Part shown: in pieces, positions 1 through 11,853 of the stretch | Layout of the letters: the number at the start of each line of letters is the position of its first letter | Numbering within the stretch: the stretch's first letter is position 1 | DNA from: Phalacrocorax aristotelis | Taxonomy: Eukaryota > Chordata > Aves > Suliformes > Phalacrocoracidae | Length of the DNA stretch: 64,000 nt | Assembly: GCF_949628215.1 (NCBI RefSeq) | Contig: NC_134281.1 | Location: forward strand, 6,830,501-6,894,500 | Reading direction: 5' to 3' | Program-made: the position numbers and the translations under genes | The notes under the pieces: generated by a model | Told to the model about the DNA's origin: nothing | The model's input: the letters and a program-made list of their open reading frames with translations, nothing else | Databases searched by the model: none

Positions 1-91
1 CTTAGACCAGGGAAGTTAAGTAACCTGATGTAAGTGTAACCCACTTGTACGTAGGCACGGCTGCACAGAAAATTTTTCTGGTATTTTCAAT

Positions 92-1640
92 CATAGAATA
101 ATTTAGATTGGAAAAGGCCTTTAAGATCATCAAGTCCAACTGTTAACCTAGCACTGCCAACTCCACCACTAAACCATGTACATAAGCACCACAGCTACAC
201 ATCTTTTAGTTACCTCCAGGGATGGCAACTCAAGCACTTCCTGGGCAGCCTGTTCCAATGCTTGACAACCCTTCTGGTGAAGAATTTTTTCCTAATATCC
301 AACCTAAACTTCCCCTGGTGCAACTTGAGGCCATTTCCTCTTGTCCTATCACTTGTTACTTGGGAGAAGAGACCAACACCCACCTTGCTACAACCTCCTT
401 TCAGGTAGTTTTAGAGAGTGATTACGTCTCCCTTGAGCCTCCTCTTCGCCAGACTAAACACCCCCAGCTCCCTCAGCTGCTCCTTATAAGGCTTGTTCTC
501 TAGACCCTTCACCAACTTCATTGCCCTTCTCTGGACACGCTCCAGCACCTTGATGCTCTTCTTGCAGCGAGGGGCCCAAAACTGAACACAATATTCAAGG
601 TGCGGCCTCACCAGTGCCGAGTACAGGGGCACGATCACCTCCCTGCTCCTGCTGGCCACAGTATTGCTGATACAAGCCAGGATGCCATTGGCCTTCTTGG
701 CCACCTGGGCACGCTGCTGGCTCATGTTCAGCCGGCTGTTGACCAACACCCCCAGGTCCCTTTCCTCCAGGCAGCTCTCCAGCCACTCCTCCCCAGGCCT
801 GTAGCGTTGCATTGGGTTGTTGTGACCCAAGTGCAGAACCTGGCACTTGGCCTTGTTGAACCTCACACGATTGACCTCAGCCCAATGAATCAGCCTGTTC
901 AGGTCCCTCTGCAGAGCCTTCCTGCCCTTGAGCAGATCAACACTCCTGCCCAACTTGGTGTCATCTGCAAACTTACTGAGGGTGCACTTGATCCTCTTGT
1001 CCAGATTATTGATAAAGATATTGAACAAATTGGACCTAATACTGAGCCCTGGGGAACACCATTTGTCCAGCAAAGAGTACACCTGTCCAACAGATGAGCA
1101 TCCAGTTTCTCCAGGAGAATGCTGTGGGAAACAGTGTCAAAGGCTTTACCAAAGTCTAGGTAGACAACATGCACAGCCTTTCCCTCATCCATTAACAGGT
1201 CACCTTGTCATAGAAGGAGATCAGGTTAGTCAAGCAGGACCTGCCTTTCATAAACCTGTGCTGACTTGGCCTGATCTCCTGGTTGTCCTGTACATGCCAC
1301 TTGGTGGCACTCAAGACGATCTGCTCCACAACATTCCCCGGTACTGAGGTCAGGCTGACAGGCTTGTAGTTCCCCAGATCTACCTTCCAGCCCTTCTTGT
1401 AGATGGGTGTCATGTTTGATAACTTCCAGTCAACTGGAACCTTCTCAGTTAGCCAGGACTGCTGGTAAATGATGGAAATTGGTCTGGTGAGCACTTCCAC
1501 AAGCTGCCTCAGTACCCTTGGGTGGATCCCACCTGGCCCCATAAACTTCTGTGTGTCTAAGTGGTGTAGCAGGTCACTAACCATTTCCCCTTGTATAATG
1601 GGGACTTCATTCTGCTCACTGCCCTGTCTTCAAGCTCAGG
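92..1640 (-). mobile_element. CR1 non-LTR retrotransposon (LINE), 5'-truncated, defective
   Basis: A copy of chicken repeat 1, the dominant bird LINE, lies on the minus strand. Its 3' end near 92-150 shows the typical tail context: a CATAGAATAATTTAG stretch and a GATCATCAAGTCCAAC block, seen on the plus strand. Upstream, on the minus strand, comes most of the reverse transcriptase domain: a GGIHPRVL segment, [24 protein letters not shown] (motif A with its aspartate), [10 protein letters not shown], and [11 protein letters not shown] (the F-A-D-D catalytic motif). The C-terminal region with [20 protein letters not shown] follows. The endonuclease domain and 5' end are missing, as expected from 5' truncation during target-primed reverse transcription. 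The exact 5' boundary is uncertain (about 1620-1690). Frames are broken, so it cannot encode an active enzyme. Confidence 0.95.
411..1584 (-). pseudogene. Broken CR1 reverse transcriptase ORF (three frames)
   Basis: The reverse transcriptase reading frame inside the CR1 copy is split into three overlapping open segments in minus orientation: 1192-1584, 899-1192 and 411-1082. The first carries the N-terminal RT region, the second motif A (YLDFGKAFD) and the [10 protein letters not shown] block, the third the FADD motif and the thumb-like C-terminal part. Between motif A and the VPQGSVLGP block the expected spacer is shortened by roughly 25-30 residues. This suggests an internal deletion near plus-strand 1060-1075, followed by a frame change. 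No intact polypeptide can be read, so this is a dead copy. Confidence 0.88.
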
Positions 1641-2472
1641 GATCTGGAAGTTGGTTTGAGTCACAAGCCAACATCTTTTGGTATTTATGGTATGAAATAT
1701 GCATCACAGAACTGGGCTAGGGGTGCTTGAAGGGCTGGCTGTGTGGTAGGCTCTTAACAATCGCCTTTCTTCCTTGTGGGACAACATGGAGATGGTATCG
1801 AGGTGGAGGGGAAAACCCATCGAGGGCATCCTCTGCAGTCCTTGCTGGTCCACAGCTCCACAGCCAGAACACATCAGCCTTACACATGGTTCATGAACTG
1901 CTCGTTGGGGATGTACTTTTCCCGGGCCACCTCTGCTGCCACAGACCCTTTTTTAATTGCAATCCTTCCTGCCCTCCCCTGGCCAACCAATTCCACTTGT
2001 TGCAGAAGGATCTGCAAAGGGGCTTTTTGGAGATGTTTGCACAGAGCCTGGGCTCATGCATTGTGAACTGGGTAATAGAATAAAACCAGACTTCACTGAA
2101 ATGTCGTTTGAGAGGAAGCAAGCCTGTCTGCTATTTGACTAGTTGACTGACACATTCTATCTCCCCTCGAGAAAGCAAATATTTTTTCTGTCAAAATGTC
2201 TGTAATATACTCCAGTTTCACTCTTTCCTTGGTGTAGAAGCAAAAGCTTCTATGATTTTAATCAGTGCTGCATTCTGTGCTCCCGCTAGTATTAGAAATC
2301 CAAGAACATACAATGTTGTACTCTGGAGACAACTGGAGCTATTCTTTTTTAAGGTCACAGCAAATGTAATAATGCCAGCAGCTCATAGTGCTCTTCATTA
2401 GGCTGTGTAACTTTCCAAAGCATCAATCACTCAGTGGAGGGTGTTTACTTACTTTCTTTAACAGGGTGACTG

Positions 2473-2486
2473 TTTTTTTTTTTTTT
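2473..2486 (+). repeat. T-run (T14)
   Basis: A homopolymer of about fourteen T residues precedes ATTGG. No flanking retroposon body is recognised, so its origin is unclear. Confidence 0.8.
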
Positions 2487-5400
2487 ATTGGTAACCTAGT
2501 TTAAAATCTCCTTTATGGGACAGATGCAGCTGACTCCGCGGCTGTTGGGAATTCGGTGGTGCAGAGCGCAGAGGCAGCAATGGGACTGCACTACCCCGAG
2601 GAGGTAAAGCCAGCCAGGCACCCAGAACACCATGCATCCCCCCCATCCCTCCCTTTCACCTAGCACTTTCATCAGCTTTGGCACTGGATTGGGTGAAAAT
2701 TGAAGAGGTGGAATTTGTACTTGAAAATGTCCTCTCTTTTTGTGCAGGGCTGTCCTATACTGAGCTTCAGCTGCACATCAGGAGTCCCTGAAACTTTGGA
2801 AATAAGGTTTTGGTCTGTTGTAAACCCTGCTGGGTTAACTAGATACCTGATACTGTGACACTGGAGTGGATAAAGCAGGCTGGATTCAGTTAGTGAGCCT
2901 AAATTGCTACTCATTTGGTACTTACAACCAAAAAAATCTTTGGAACTGAAAAACGCCAGGCTGCATCTGCCGTTGGTTCTGAAGGATGTAACTCAGGGCC
3001 CAGGTTTAGGTCCCCACGGCTGTCTCATGCTCAGTGGATAGAGGGTCAGGGTCTCCCTGCGGGCTGGGTAAAACTTCTGGGGGAAGTTAGCAGAAAGCCG
3101 GTCAGACGAGCAGCAGCCTATTAGCTGAGGGTGAGGGCAAGCATTGGGTGCTGTTGCTCTAGGCTCTGCCTCCTTATGAGTTGTACTGGTTGGTTGCCTT
3201 CTCTGGCCCCAAATAGCCATTCCTGTGGGATCCCCTGTTCCTTGGCTGGGAGCAAACGATGCTCCTGCAGCCACACTAGAGCTGGGGCTTCCCACCTTCC
3301 AGGTGCCTTTGCATCCAGCAGCTTACATTAACCACTTTACTGTTATTTTATCAGAAATTTGGGCTTGGGGGTTTGTTTTGGGTTTCTTTGCCCTTGTTTT
3401 CTTAGTATGAATCGCTAGCTCCTGGGAGCTCACTGCAGACAGCCACACTGACAGCTCTGGGCTTTGGGGTGGTGCTGATGCTCAGCGAGGCTCCCTGCTC
3501 ACTCTTTCCTTAATTGAAGGTTGAGGTGAGGATAAGGCTTGGCTCACATCCCTGGTGAGACCACACATGGAGAGAGCTGTGCATGATAAGCAGTGAAAAA
3601 AAGCAGACCCCCCTACCTGAGGTTTGGCTTTTTTGATCCAGCCCCTCCTTGGGAAGCAAGGAAGATGTAAAGGTGCTCTACGAGCAGCAGGAGGGGAGAC
3701 CTAGATGCTTCCCAGTGTAGGGGTTATATATTGATACATCAGGCTTCAACAGCTTCTGGTTACACAGAAACACACACAGAGCAACAGAGGGGTTGGGAAA
3801 AACATCGGGTCTCAACACCCCTGTGGTCCTCTGGCAACACACACACATGTCCCCACTTACACATGCGGGGCACTCGGACAAGCAGCCGCAGGGCCAGGGA
3901 GAAAGCAGAAAGGAAACTGAAACCCTCAGCTGCGTGTCATGGCAGCAAGAGCCACCATGTTGCTGTAAGCCAAGGAGCATCCCTTCCCGCTGCCAAACGT
4001 GGTGCCATACACATGGAGGTCAGGTAGGAGCAATGTAAGAGGAAGCATCTGGAGAAATGTGGTGGGAGGTGGTCCACGGCAGACCTGCCCCACCAGTTTG
4101 TATGGTTAAGTAGCCAAAGCACTGTGGTTGTGCTGGACAGTCTCCCTGAGAAACAGCACCAAGCCAGGAGGCTTTCTAACCTGCTTTGTAACCATTCACA
4201 AGCTGTTCTCGTCTATTATCAAATGCTTAAAGTCTCAGTAGATATGTTAAACTGAATTAGTGCCCAGTGTGAATGTACTTGGGATACAGGCTGTCTTACT
4301 TTGGTTTGGTTTGGTCACATTGGAAGTGAAACAAGTTTCTGCAGGCTAACAGGCAATTTTGTGAATCCTCTCAAGCAGAGGTAAAAAAAATGTAATTTGA
4401 TTTTGTTTGGCCTTCACTGGCCAGTTTAAGTGTATTTATAGGCTAAAAGCACGCACAAAAATGCTTACAATATTAGGCCAATTTTAGTGTTTGCTAAGTG
4501 TTCTCATACAGATTCACTAGCCTAGTTGTTCTAATTTTTATTATTTTGGGAGTTTCTGGTAGTGGCACAGGGGCCACACCACCCCCAGCCTCCTGTTGGC
4601 TGCAGCCCCTGTGAGCCACAGCCTGGTGTGTACCCCATGCTCTGGGGATCCCCCTCCCCAGCCTCTCCGCTGAGACAGAGCACGGAGAGGCAGATGGGAA
4701 GTGTTTACCTAATAATCAGAGGGAAAGAGGAGACCAGAAAGACTGTTAATGTTAAAATTAAGTGATGTGCTGGAGGAAATATCTAGCAAAGGTTGGAAAC
4801 ACCTAGCCCTGTTCCTGGCTTACAAGACCATCTCTTCTCTTTCCAAGGTGCCTTGTGATGCTCACACACCTGCCCAGACAAGCTTCTGTGGCAAAGCTCA
4901 CCCTGCCTGTCTGCCCGTCCACTCTTTCATTGCTTGCTACTCCAGAATAGTGCCAATTCTCAGCTGTGGCACAAAAATTTGTTGAAATCTTTGAACACCC
5001 AAGCATCAGACCTTGGCCACCAGTACTCCTAATGTTTACAGGTGAGTAAACGAGAAGAGGGACACATTCATCCTGTGCTGAACATATCAGAGATGATGCA
5101 CATGGGAAGAGAGAGCAGGAATTCCTTCCAGTAGATAGCTCACCTTGCTCTGACAGCTCTGGGTAGACCCTGCTGCCAAGAATGCAGAAGTAACTGACCA
5201 AAGGTGATTTTTGAAGTTGCCACTTCCCTGTCATGGGATTTGTTTTACTCACCCTGGTGTCAGCTCGCCAGTCTTCCAGTTCTACAAATGCTGATGAGGC
5301 TGACAGGCTTTCCAGTTTAATGACTAAAACAGCTGCAATACTGTTTTCCCCTCCCATTTCAATTTTAGTACTACAAAAGGTGCTGAAGAACGCAGAGGGA

Positions 5401-8400
5401 GGGAGCAGAAGTGGGGGCTGAGGCTGCAAGGGGCAGAGAGGCATCAAATGACCGCAGATGTTGGCACAGAAAGGATCAGCCATGGCAGTCCAGCAGGCGT
5501 TGGGCTCCTGCAAGTGAGCACATTCCTCCAGAAACCAGTGTAGGAAAAAAAAGGTACATATTTTACTTCAGCAAAAGTGGACTCAGAATGTACCGACTTG
5601 TCTGAACCTGGTGGAGAAAAAAGTGAAGGAGAGGGGTAATGAAATGGTTGTCATGCTTCAAACGAACAGATGGGAAAAGGTTTCTTCAGGAGCATGGGCT
5701 GGGTCTCTTCCCAGGATGGCAGAAAACGCTCATTCGCACAGGCTGATAACAAAAGGAGATGCATGGCGTGTAAATCCACTCTGCAGAGCTCTGCTTAATA
5801 TAATGGCACTTGTGGGTATGCAGCTGGGATGGTGGACTGCCCCGGTATCGCATCTATTGTCGTACAAGAGTGGCAGGCATACATACAGCAGCTGGGCAAG
5901 CAAGGAGAAGAGCAATTTTCTGAATGCCTTCTGCTGAGTGGATGCAGTGCTACAGTACAGCACAAGCACTCCATCTACCTGAAGTGTAGACCCACTGCTG
6001 CCAATAGATTAGCCTTAATGCCCTTGGAAGTTTTAATTCAGATAAGCAACCGTGTTTCTGGCTGTACATGTGAAGCATCTTTTTGTGTTAGAAATCATCT
6101 TTTTTGGGAGATTATGTCTGTGGATGCCAGAAGGTACTTGGCAATAAGTGCCTTCTACTTTTGGCTCCCCGCACCGCCTTCGTAATCCACTTACTGCCAG
6201 AAGATGGTCTTTAGCTGCAAAATACAGATCTCCATCTTAAAACACTTTGCTGTCCTGGCCCTCTCAATTTCAGAAGTTTAGGTTTCTCTGCTCAGTATTT
6301 CTCCACCTTGGGAATTCGGTTTGGGAGTAGCTGTTAATAAATTAAATAGTTTAGCACTACTTCTTTTTTTTTCTTTTTTTGGCAATGCTTTTGCAGCAAA
6401 GGCCCATCAGGGAATATGGAGATAATCAGCTTGAAGAAAATCCCGAGAAACCTGTCTGCACCTTTCCAAATAGGTCACCCGCCAGGCAGCAGCCCTGAAA
6501 ATTGTATGGGGTGCCTCTGAGATAGCCTCCAGATTATTTATGGTGTTATAATTCAATTAAGTGGTGTCAGGGGATCAGTGAAGGTGGCAGTGAGATCCTC
6601 ATGTGCTAGATATTTTTGGATCCTACAGAGGAAGAAATTAGAGTATTTAGGATTGAGTAATTACAGGGGTAAGGATTTAATCGGCAATTTATACTGCATT
6701 CTGTGGATATTAGTCTAGCTGAGTAACTTCATATGGAGTCATAGTAATGAAAACACTCATCAAACAGGTAGCTAAGATGCTGCCTGTAAATGATCAGTAA
6801 ATGACCTATGGGAAAAAGAGGGTGGATATGCTTGGAAAATGTTTTATGACCATCTCTAAATTATGGAGAGAGGTGCTCTAAAATGTGAGTGTGCCTTATA
6901 GGCAGCAGCCTTTTAGGTCAGTAAAGTACAAAGAGGTTATGGGTTAAAACCAGATGCATTCCTTTCTGGAACAGACTGAGCAGATTTTCCTTGAGTCATT
7001 TGAAGGAAATGGGGAAAAGCCATGTAGCTGAGAGAATACCAAATGCTTTAATGTAAGGGATTGAAATGCTAGCAAAGCATTTTCCTAAGAAAAGAGCATA
7101 AACTCTCAGGATCAGAACTGTCCTGCTGGAGCTGCGAATGAAACTCGACTGAGCTGAAAAATGAGAAATATGTTGCTTCAGTTCAGCTACAACAGCAAAA
7201 TAGTGAAACACTTGTAATATTAGTCCTCTTACACACTGGTCAGGTTTCAGACACCTCTTTCAGAGGCATTACTAGTCTTTCAAACTTTCATCTCAGTGCA
7301 AGCCACCTTAGAGTAATAATAAACTTTCCTCATTTGCTTAAACCGTAAGGTTTCCCTAATCAGGGCTTTCTAACTGGCTTGTGAGACCTCTGTCTGCAAT
7401 CAAAAAACCGCAGCTCATTAAAACATTACTGTCTTATCCTCACCTCTACTCATTCCAATTGAATAGAAATTGTTTCCATCTGTTAATCCCCTTGGTGAGG
7501 AGAGAGGGATAGCATGGACAGCACGTCTCTGTTTGGCTGCAATGGGCTTTTCGTATGTGGCTGCAGAGGATGCTGTTATTGACCTTATCAAATGGTCTCA
7601 AATTGAATCACAACTCATCAACTTCTCAAGTCATTTGGTCAGTTCCCGCAAAAGAGTGGTTGTGTGGTTTTAGTCTGAATTATGTGCACAGAGTTGAGCA
7701 GAGCCCTCTTTCCAGTCCTGTTCGGGAAGCCCTGCTACGTGCCGAGCAGCCAAGGGCGTGCTGCTCCTCTGACAAAGTTGGCGGTGCCTCCTCTTGCCTT
7801 CCCTGCAGAAGGTACTGGCAACATCTGTTTCCTATTTACATTCAAGGGCATTACTTTGATAAATGGTCAAATGCAGTCCTGCAGGCAGGGGGATGTCTTA
7901 CTGTCCTACCAGGACTCTACAGTCACGGTATCTGTTATTATCTATGTGAGAAATCCGGATTTCTAAGCCCCGCCAGCTGTCAGTAATGAACAACAAACCT
8001 AATTTATCTCTTGGAAAGCCATGAGTGGACATGCTTTGGAATGGAAAGCAGTATTTAGCAGTCAAGGTCCTGCACTGAGATGCAGTTAATATGAGTTCAG
8101 TTCTAGCCTCTATCACAGGTGGCCTGCAGCCAGAACAAGGTTCAGAACCAGGATACAACCCCTGAAGGTGGGACTGCAGAAATATTTAGGACACACCACT
8201 CCTCTGCAATGCTCATTTAGGTACCATATAGCCATAAAGTCTACTGTTTTCCATGTCAGGTTGCAGAAAAGGGGACAGGAGACCACCTGCTCACTCTCCT
8301 GCTGGGATACTGGGAAGTTAAGACACAAAATCAGTTGGGTCAGGAAATGGGAATAGGCAAGACAGAGCCTGACTCTTCTATATAGGGAGGAAGGGACCTC

Positions 8401-9527
8401 CAGCCTCTTTTCTCAGCTCCTGAGAAATTTATGTTTTTCCTGAAAATGTACAGGGAATTTTCAAGACTTCCTCTAAAGGCGCTTCAGCTTACGAAGTCAG
8501 CATCTTGTGCGATTATGTTGCTTCTCCTGCATTCCTCATTGCACCATGGCTCAGCTTCAGCAGGAAGATGGAGGCCAACAGCAGCACCTCAGGAAAACGG
8601 CCATAGGTTCAACATGTTGTGGTGGGGGAGCCTCTGGATGTACTCCCTGGGGGAGACCTAACCATGTCAGAGCTACTGCACAAGGCCGGTCCATCTCCTG
8701 TTCCTCAGACTGGGCCAGCAGCTCACCTCAAAGCAGTGCATTCCTGAGATGTGCTGGGTCTTGGGCGCCTCTGAAACTTGGTGGTGCTAGCTGGACACTC
8801 AGGTTGAATATCAGCTTGTGTTGACACGGTCTAGACATCTCTCAGAGAGGGAAGGGCCTCAAATCTATGACTTGGACTCTGAAAATAACCCTTATTGTTA
8901 ATGAAAGCAGTCATATCATCCAACAGTCATTCCTGGAAACCACAAACCTGATAGACAATGACAGAACTGAATGGCAATTTATGAAGAGACCTTGTGAGAT
9001 ACTGAGTATCCCTAAAATGCAAAGTTGTACTGTATTAGTGGTATAACAAAGTGGCTTTATTAGAAACTATCCACGAGCTAGTGGTTCTCTGGACAATCAA
9101 ATCAGCCCACTGTCTACTCACACTGTTTTTGTCAGGCTGGAACACTTCAGCACACAAGTAAATAAATATAATGAAAAAATAACCCTGACATGCTCATTTG
9201 TCTATCCTGTCACCAGTGATCTATATTTTTGAGGATATCCTGAGATGAAAGGCTGCAAGAAGACCCTGATTGTGTTATGAAAAGCACAGGCTGTCCTTTT
9301 AAGCAAGATGATAGATTTATCTGAAGACAAAGTGTCCCTCAAACATTAATTCCAATCTGTTTTTAGGAACAATAAGAGCTGTTTTTGGCTTCTTCATAGT
9401 GAGCGTATGATAAAGAAAATATATACAGAGTTCAGGCTATGCAGCGCCATTACACACATACAGAGGTGTGCTTATCCACACACCTGCATGTTCTAGTCCC
9501 TGGTGCACTGCCACAGCATAGGCAGCT

Positions 9528-9611
9528 ATAGGTACCCTGTAAACAGCTGTAAGTTGCCTACCGACAGCCATAGGTATCCTGTAGACAGACAAAGGTTGCC
9601 TGCAGACCAGC
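9528..9611. repeat. Two-copy 42-bp tandem duplication
   Basis: Two adjacent 42-bp units (9528-9569 and 9570-9611) align end to end without gaps. Each begins ATAGGTA(C/T)CCTGTA and contains a (A/G)GTTGCCT block in the second half. The copies differ at roughly a quarter of positions, so the duplication is old. Because 42 is a multiple of three, the same frame reads a 14-residue near-repeat (YRYPVNSCKLPTD, then HRYPVDRQRLPAD) in a short plus-strand frame, which is otherwise not gene-like. Confidence 0.85.
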
Positions 9612-10879
9612 ACATTAGTTCTGTTCTGCTTTTGAGAGCCTTAGCTACTCACCATGATTGCAGTGGCTCCAAATCGGCTCTAAACTCAGGCAAAGCAAAG
9701 TAAGTCTCAAGCCCAGGCAGGCAACACCCGTTTTTTTTACAGTCCTGCATTAAAAAGGCAATAGGCCCAGATGAGAACTGTGAAGGTGAGAATCTGACCT
9801 TGTATTAACATGAGCAGAAAAAAAAAAAATCCAAATGTATATCTGGACCCAAATCTCCAAAGATCTACTAGCATACCTAGGTTTCTCCAGTGGTGATAAC
9901 TTCTGTATCAACAGAAGAAACTAGAAGAACTGTGGTATCCTGGTCTAAACCAGGAAACTTTGGTGGTTTAATACTTACTGTGGCAGGGGCATATAGCTCT
10001 GCCATGCTTCAAACACGCACCAAGAGAAGTCACTCCTGTTCCTCATTTCCTCCCTCTGACTATCTCTGGTCGCTGTTAATCATTAGGCAATTACATTCTT
10101 TAAGATAAATCACCACAAGTTTCTCTTCTGTAAACAGACAAACAGCTTTTCTTTGTAAAGATTGATTTAGTTGCCCTGCAATTTCCTGTTTAATTAAACA
10201 GGATCAGTCTGACAAATGCAGGTTTTTAAGCACTTTGTTTCTAGCTTTATTTCCTTGTCCTAGGAATATACAAAGGATGGACTTATTTTTCATGGCATTG
10301 AGAGGGTAGCTAGGTTAATACCAGTCACTTTGCCCTTGGGCATCGATTAATATCAACTGTGTCAGATAATCTCATATAACGAAACTGCCAGAGTGATTCT
10401 TTACCATTTCTTGTAGCCCTCAGCTACAAAGTGAGTGCCAGACCTTCCTGAGCCAGAAGATGTATTTTGTCCAGCTATGGGGGGTACCCTTGCTCTCCTC
10501 TCTCCTCAGCTGCATTGAGCCCTGCTCAAAAGGGTAGAAAATTTGTTGACCCATATCACAGCTCTGCATGCTGGGTAGGTAAAAAAGAAGCTCCTGGGCT
10601 GCATCTTCTTCAGGGAGCTAAGAGGTCTTCTGAGATTGGGTAGGAGCTGAGAAATCTGGGGACACAAAGCTGAGGATTATCCTTAGATGAGTTTTGGGCT
10701 GGTGGCTTAAAACAAATATGTCCCCAGGCACAGCAACAAATCAAGGGCCTAGGCTGAGAGCCCTCAGTTTGGCGAGAAGAGGACTGGGGGGGGCATGGCC
10801 ATGGGTTACCAAATCGTGAGAGTGGGAGGTGCAGCCAATGTGGAGCTGTTCATCATGTTGTCCAAAATTAGGGCTAGGG

Positions 10880-10990
10880 ACACCTGGTGAATGAGGAGGA
10901 GACTGATTTTAAAAGGAAACTTCTTCGCAGAGTGGGCAGTGGGGTGCTGGCACATGCTGCTGTGGGAGCTGTGGAGATGGATGGCATCAG
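10880..10990 (+). mobile_element. Possible degraded retroposon 3' fragment (CR1-like)
   Basis: A stretch reading ...AAACTTCTTCGCAGAGTGGG..., then GGCACATGCTGCTGTGGGAG and CTGTGGAGATGG, follows the same word order as the CR1 3' region. There an ATTCTTCAC block is followed by a GGAACAGGCTGCCCAGG block. The CR1 copy at 92-1640 shows that order in reverse. Divergence is high and no 3' tail is seen. It could be another retroelement or chance similarity. Confidence 0.3.
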
Positions 10991-11116
10991 CAGGTCCAGA
11001 AAGGGATCGGCCACATGCAGATAATGGGGGCAGCAGGGGGTAAGAGGCCGGGGCAGTCAATGGATGGTGCAGCAGAACTTCTGGGTGTTACTACCTGGGG
11101 GAACTGCACGGCGGGC

Positions 11117-11159
11117 GGAGGAGGAGCAGGAGCAGGAGCAGGAGCAGCAGGCAGGCAGC
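11117..11159 (+). repeat. GGAGCA hexanucleotide-like tandem repeat
   Basis: About four GGAGCA units, flanked by GGA and GCAG variants, form a purine-rich, GC-rich tract within a locally G-rich block (about 11010-11180). No coding frame through it is recognised. Confidence 0.8.
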
Positions 11160-11830
11160 TGCGGGAGGGTGTGTGCTGTAGCAGCAGTGCTGCTCTCCTG
11201 GTGCCCAGTGCTGTGCTAAAAAGGAGGTGTGCCCTTCTACATCGATTATTGTCTTATCTCAACGCAGTCATCAAGATGAAGTTATATGGCCTGGGAAAAC
11301 AGTAGACTGTCACATTTTTATTGGCTTTCAGATAAATGTTCCCTGACACTGGAGCCATCTGCAGATTCAGTCTTACCACTCCTTTTATTCATGCCTCTGT
11401 TTAAATGATTTCTTGAAAGGAGAAATCCAAAGGATCGTTTATCCTCTCTCAACCTCTTTCTTTGCATCCCCCTGGGAATATCGCTGATCACCCAATAAAC
11501 AATCAGCACTCAACCTTCCCATACACTTAGTACCGTTATTACACCAACAGGACAAAGGTGTCATGTTCCTGCTGCTTGTTCCTGAAATGGTAACAAGAGC
11601 GGGGATTTTTTCTAAAAGACATTTTCTTATACTTTGGGGTGTTAAAAGGATACTACTTAGCAGTTGTGACCTGAGATAACCCTATCTTGTGTTGAAAACT
11701 GCTTGTCTTTTGTTACTTAGCTCCATTCCAGAGTAAACAGTTTGAAATGTCCTATCGCATTTGATATTTGGGCTGTGGTTGTAAGGTGTGCCAGAGTAAT
11801 TCCTGACGTACGGATGTACATGGAATACGG

Positions 11831-11853
11831 TTTTTTTTTGGGGGGGGGGGGGG
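11831..11853 (+). repeat. T9-G14 homopolymer pair
   Basis: Nine T residues are followed immediately by fourteen G residues and then TGGTGTTGG. The length is as given in this assembly; such runs are prone to sequencing and polymerase slippage error. The G run could form a quadruplex or triplex structure. Confidence 0.85.

Noticed and set aside
3535..3600. GGTGAGACCACACATGGAGA, a weak match to a phrase in the CR1 RT region.
   Set aside because: Only about fifteen bases match and flanks do not continue the CR1 sequence.
7470..7986. Plus-strand open frames up to 143 codons.
   Set aside because: No domain or signal peptide is recognisable and no splice context; length is not exceptional for the window.
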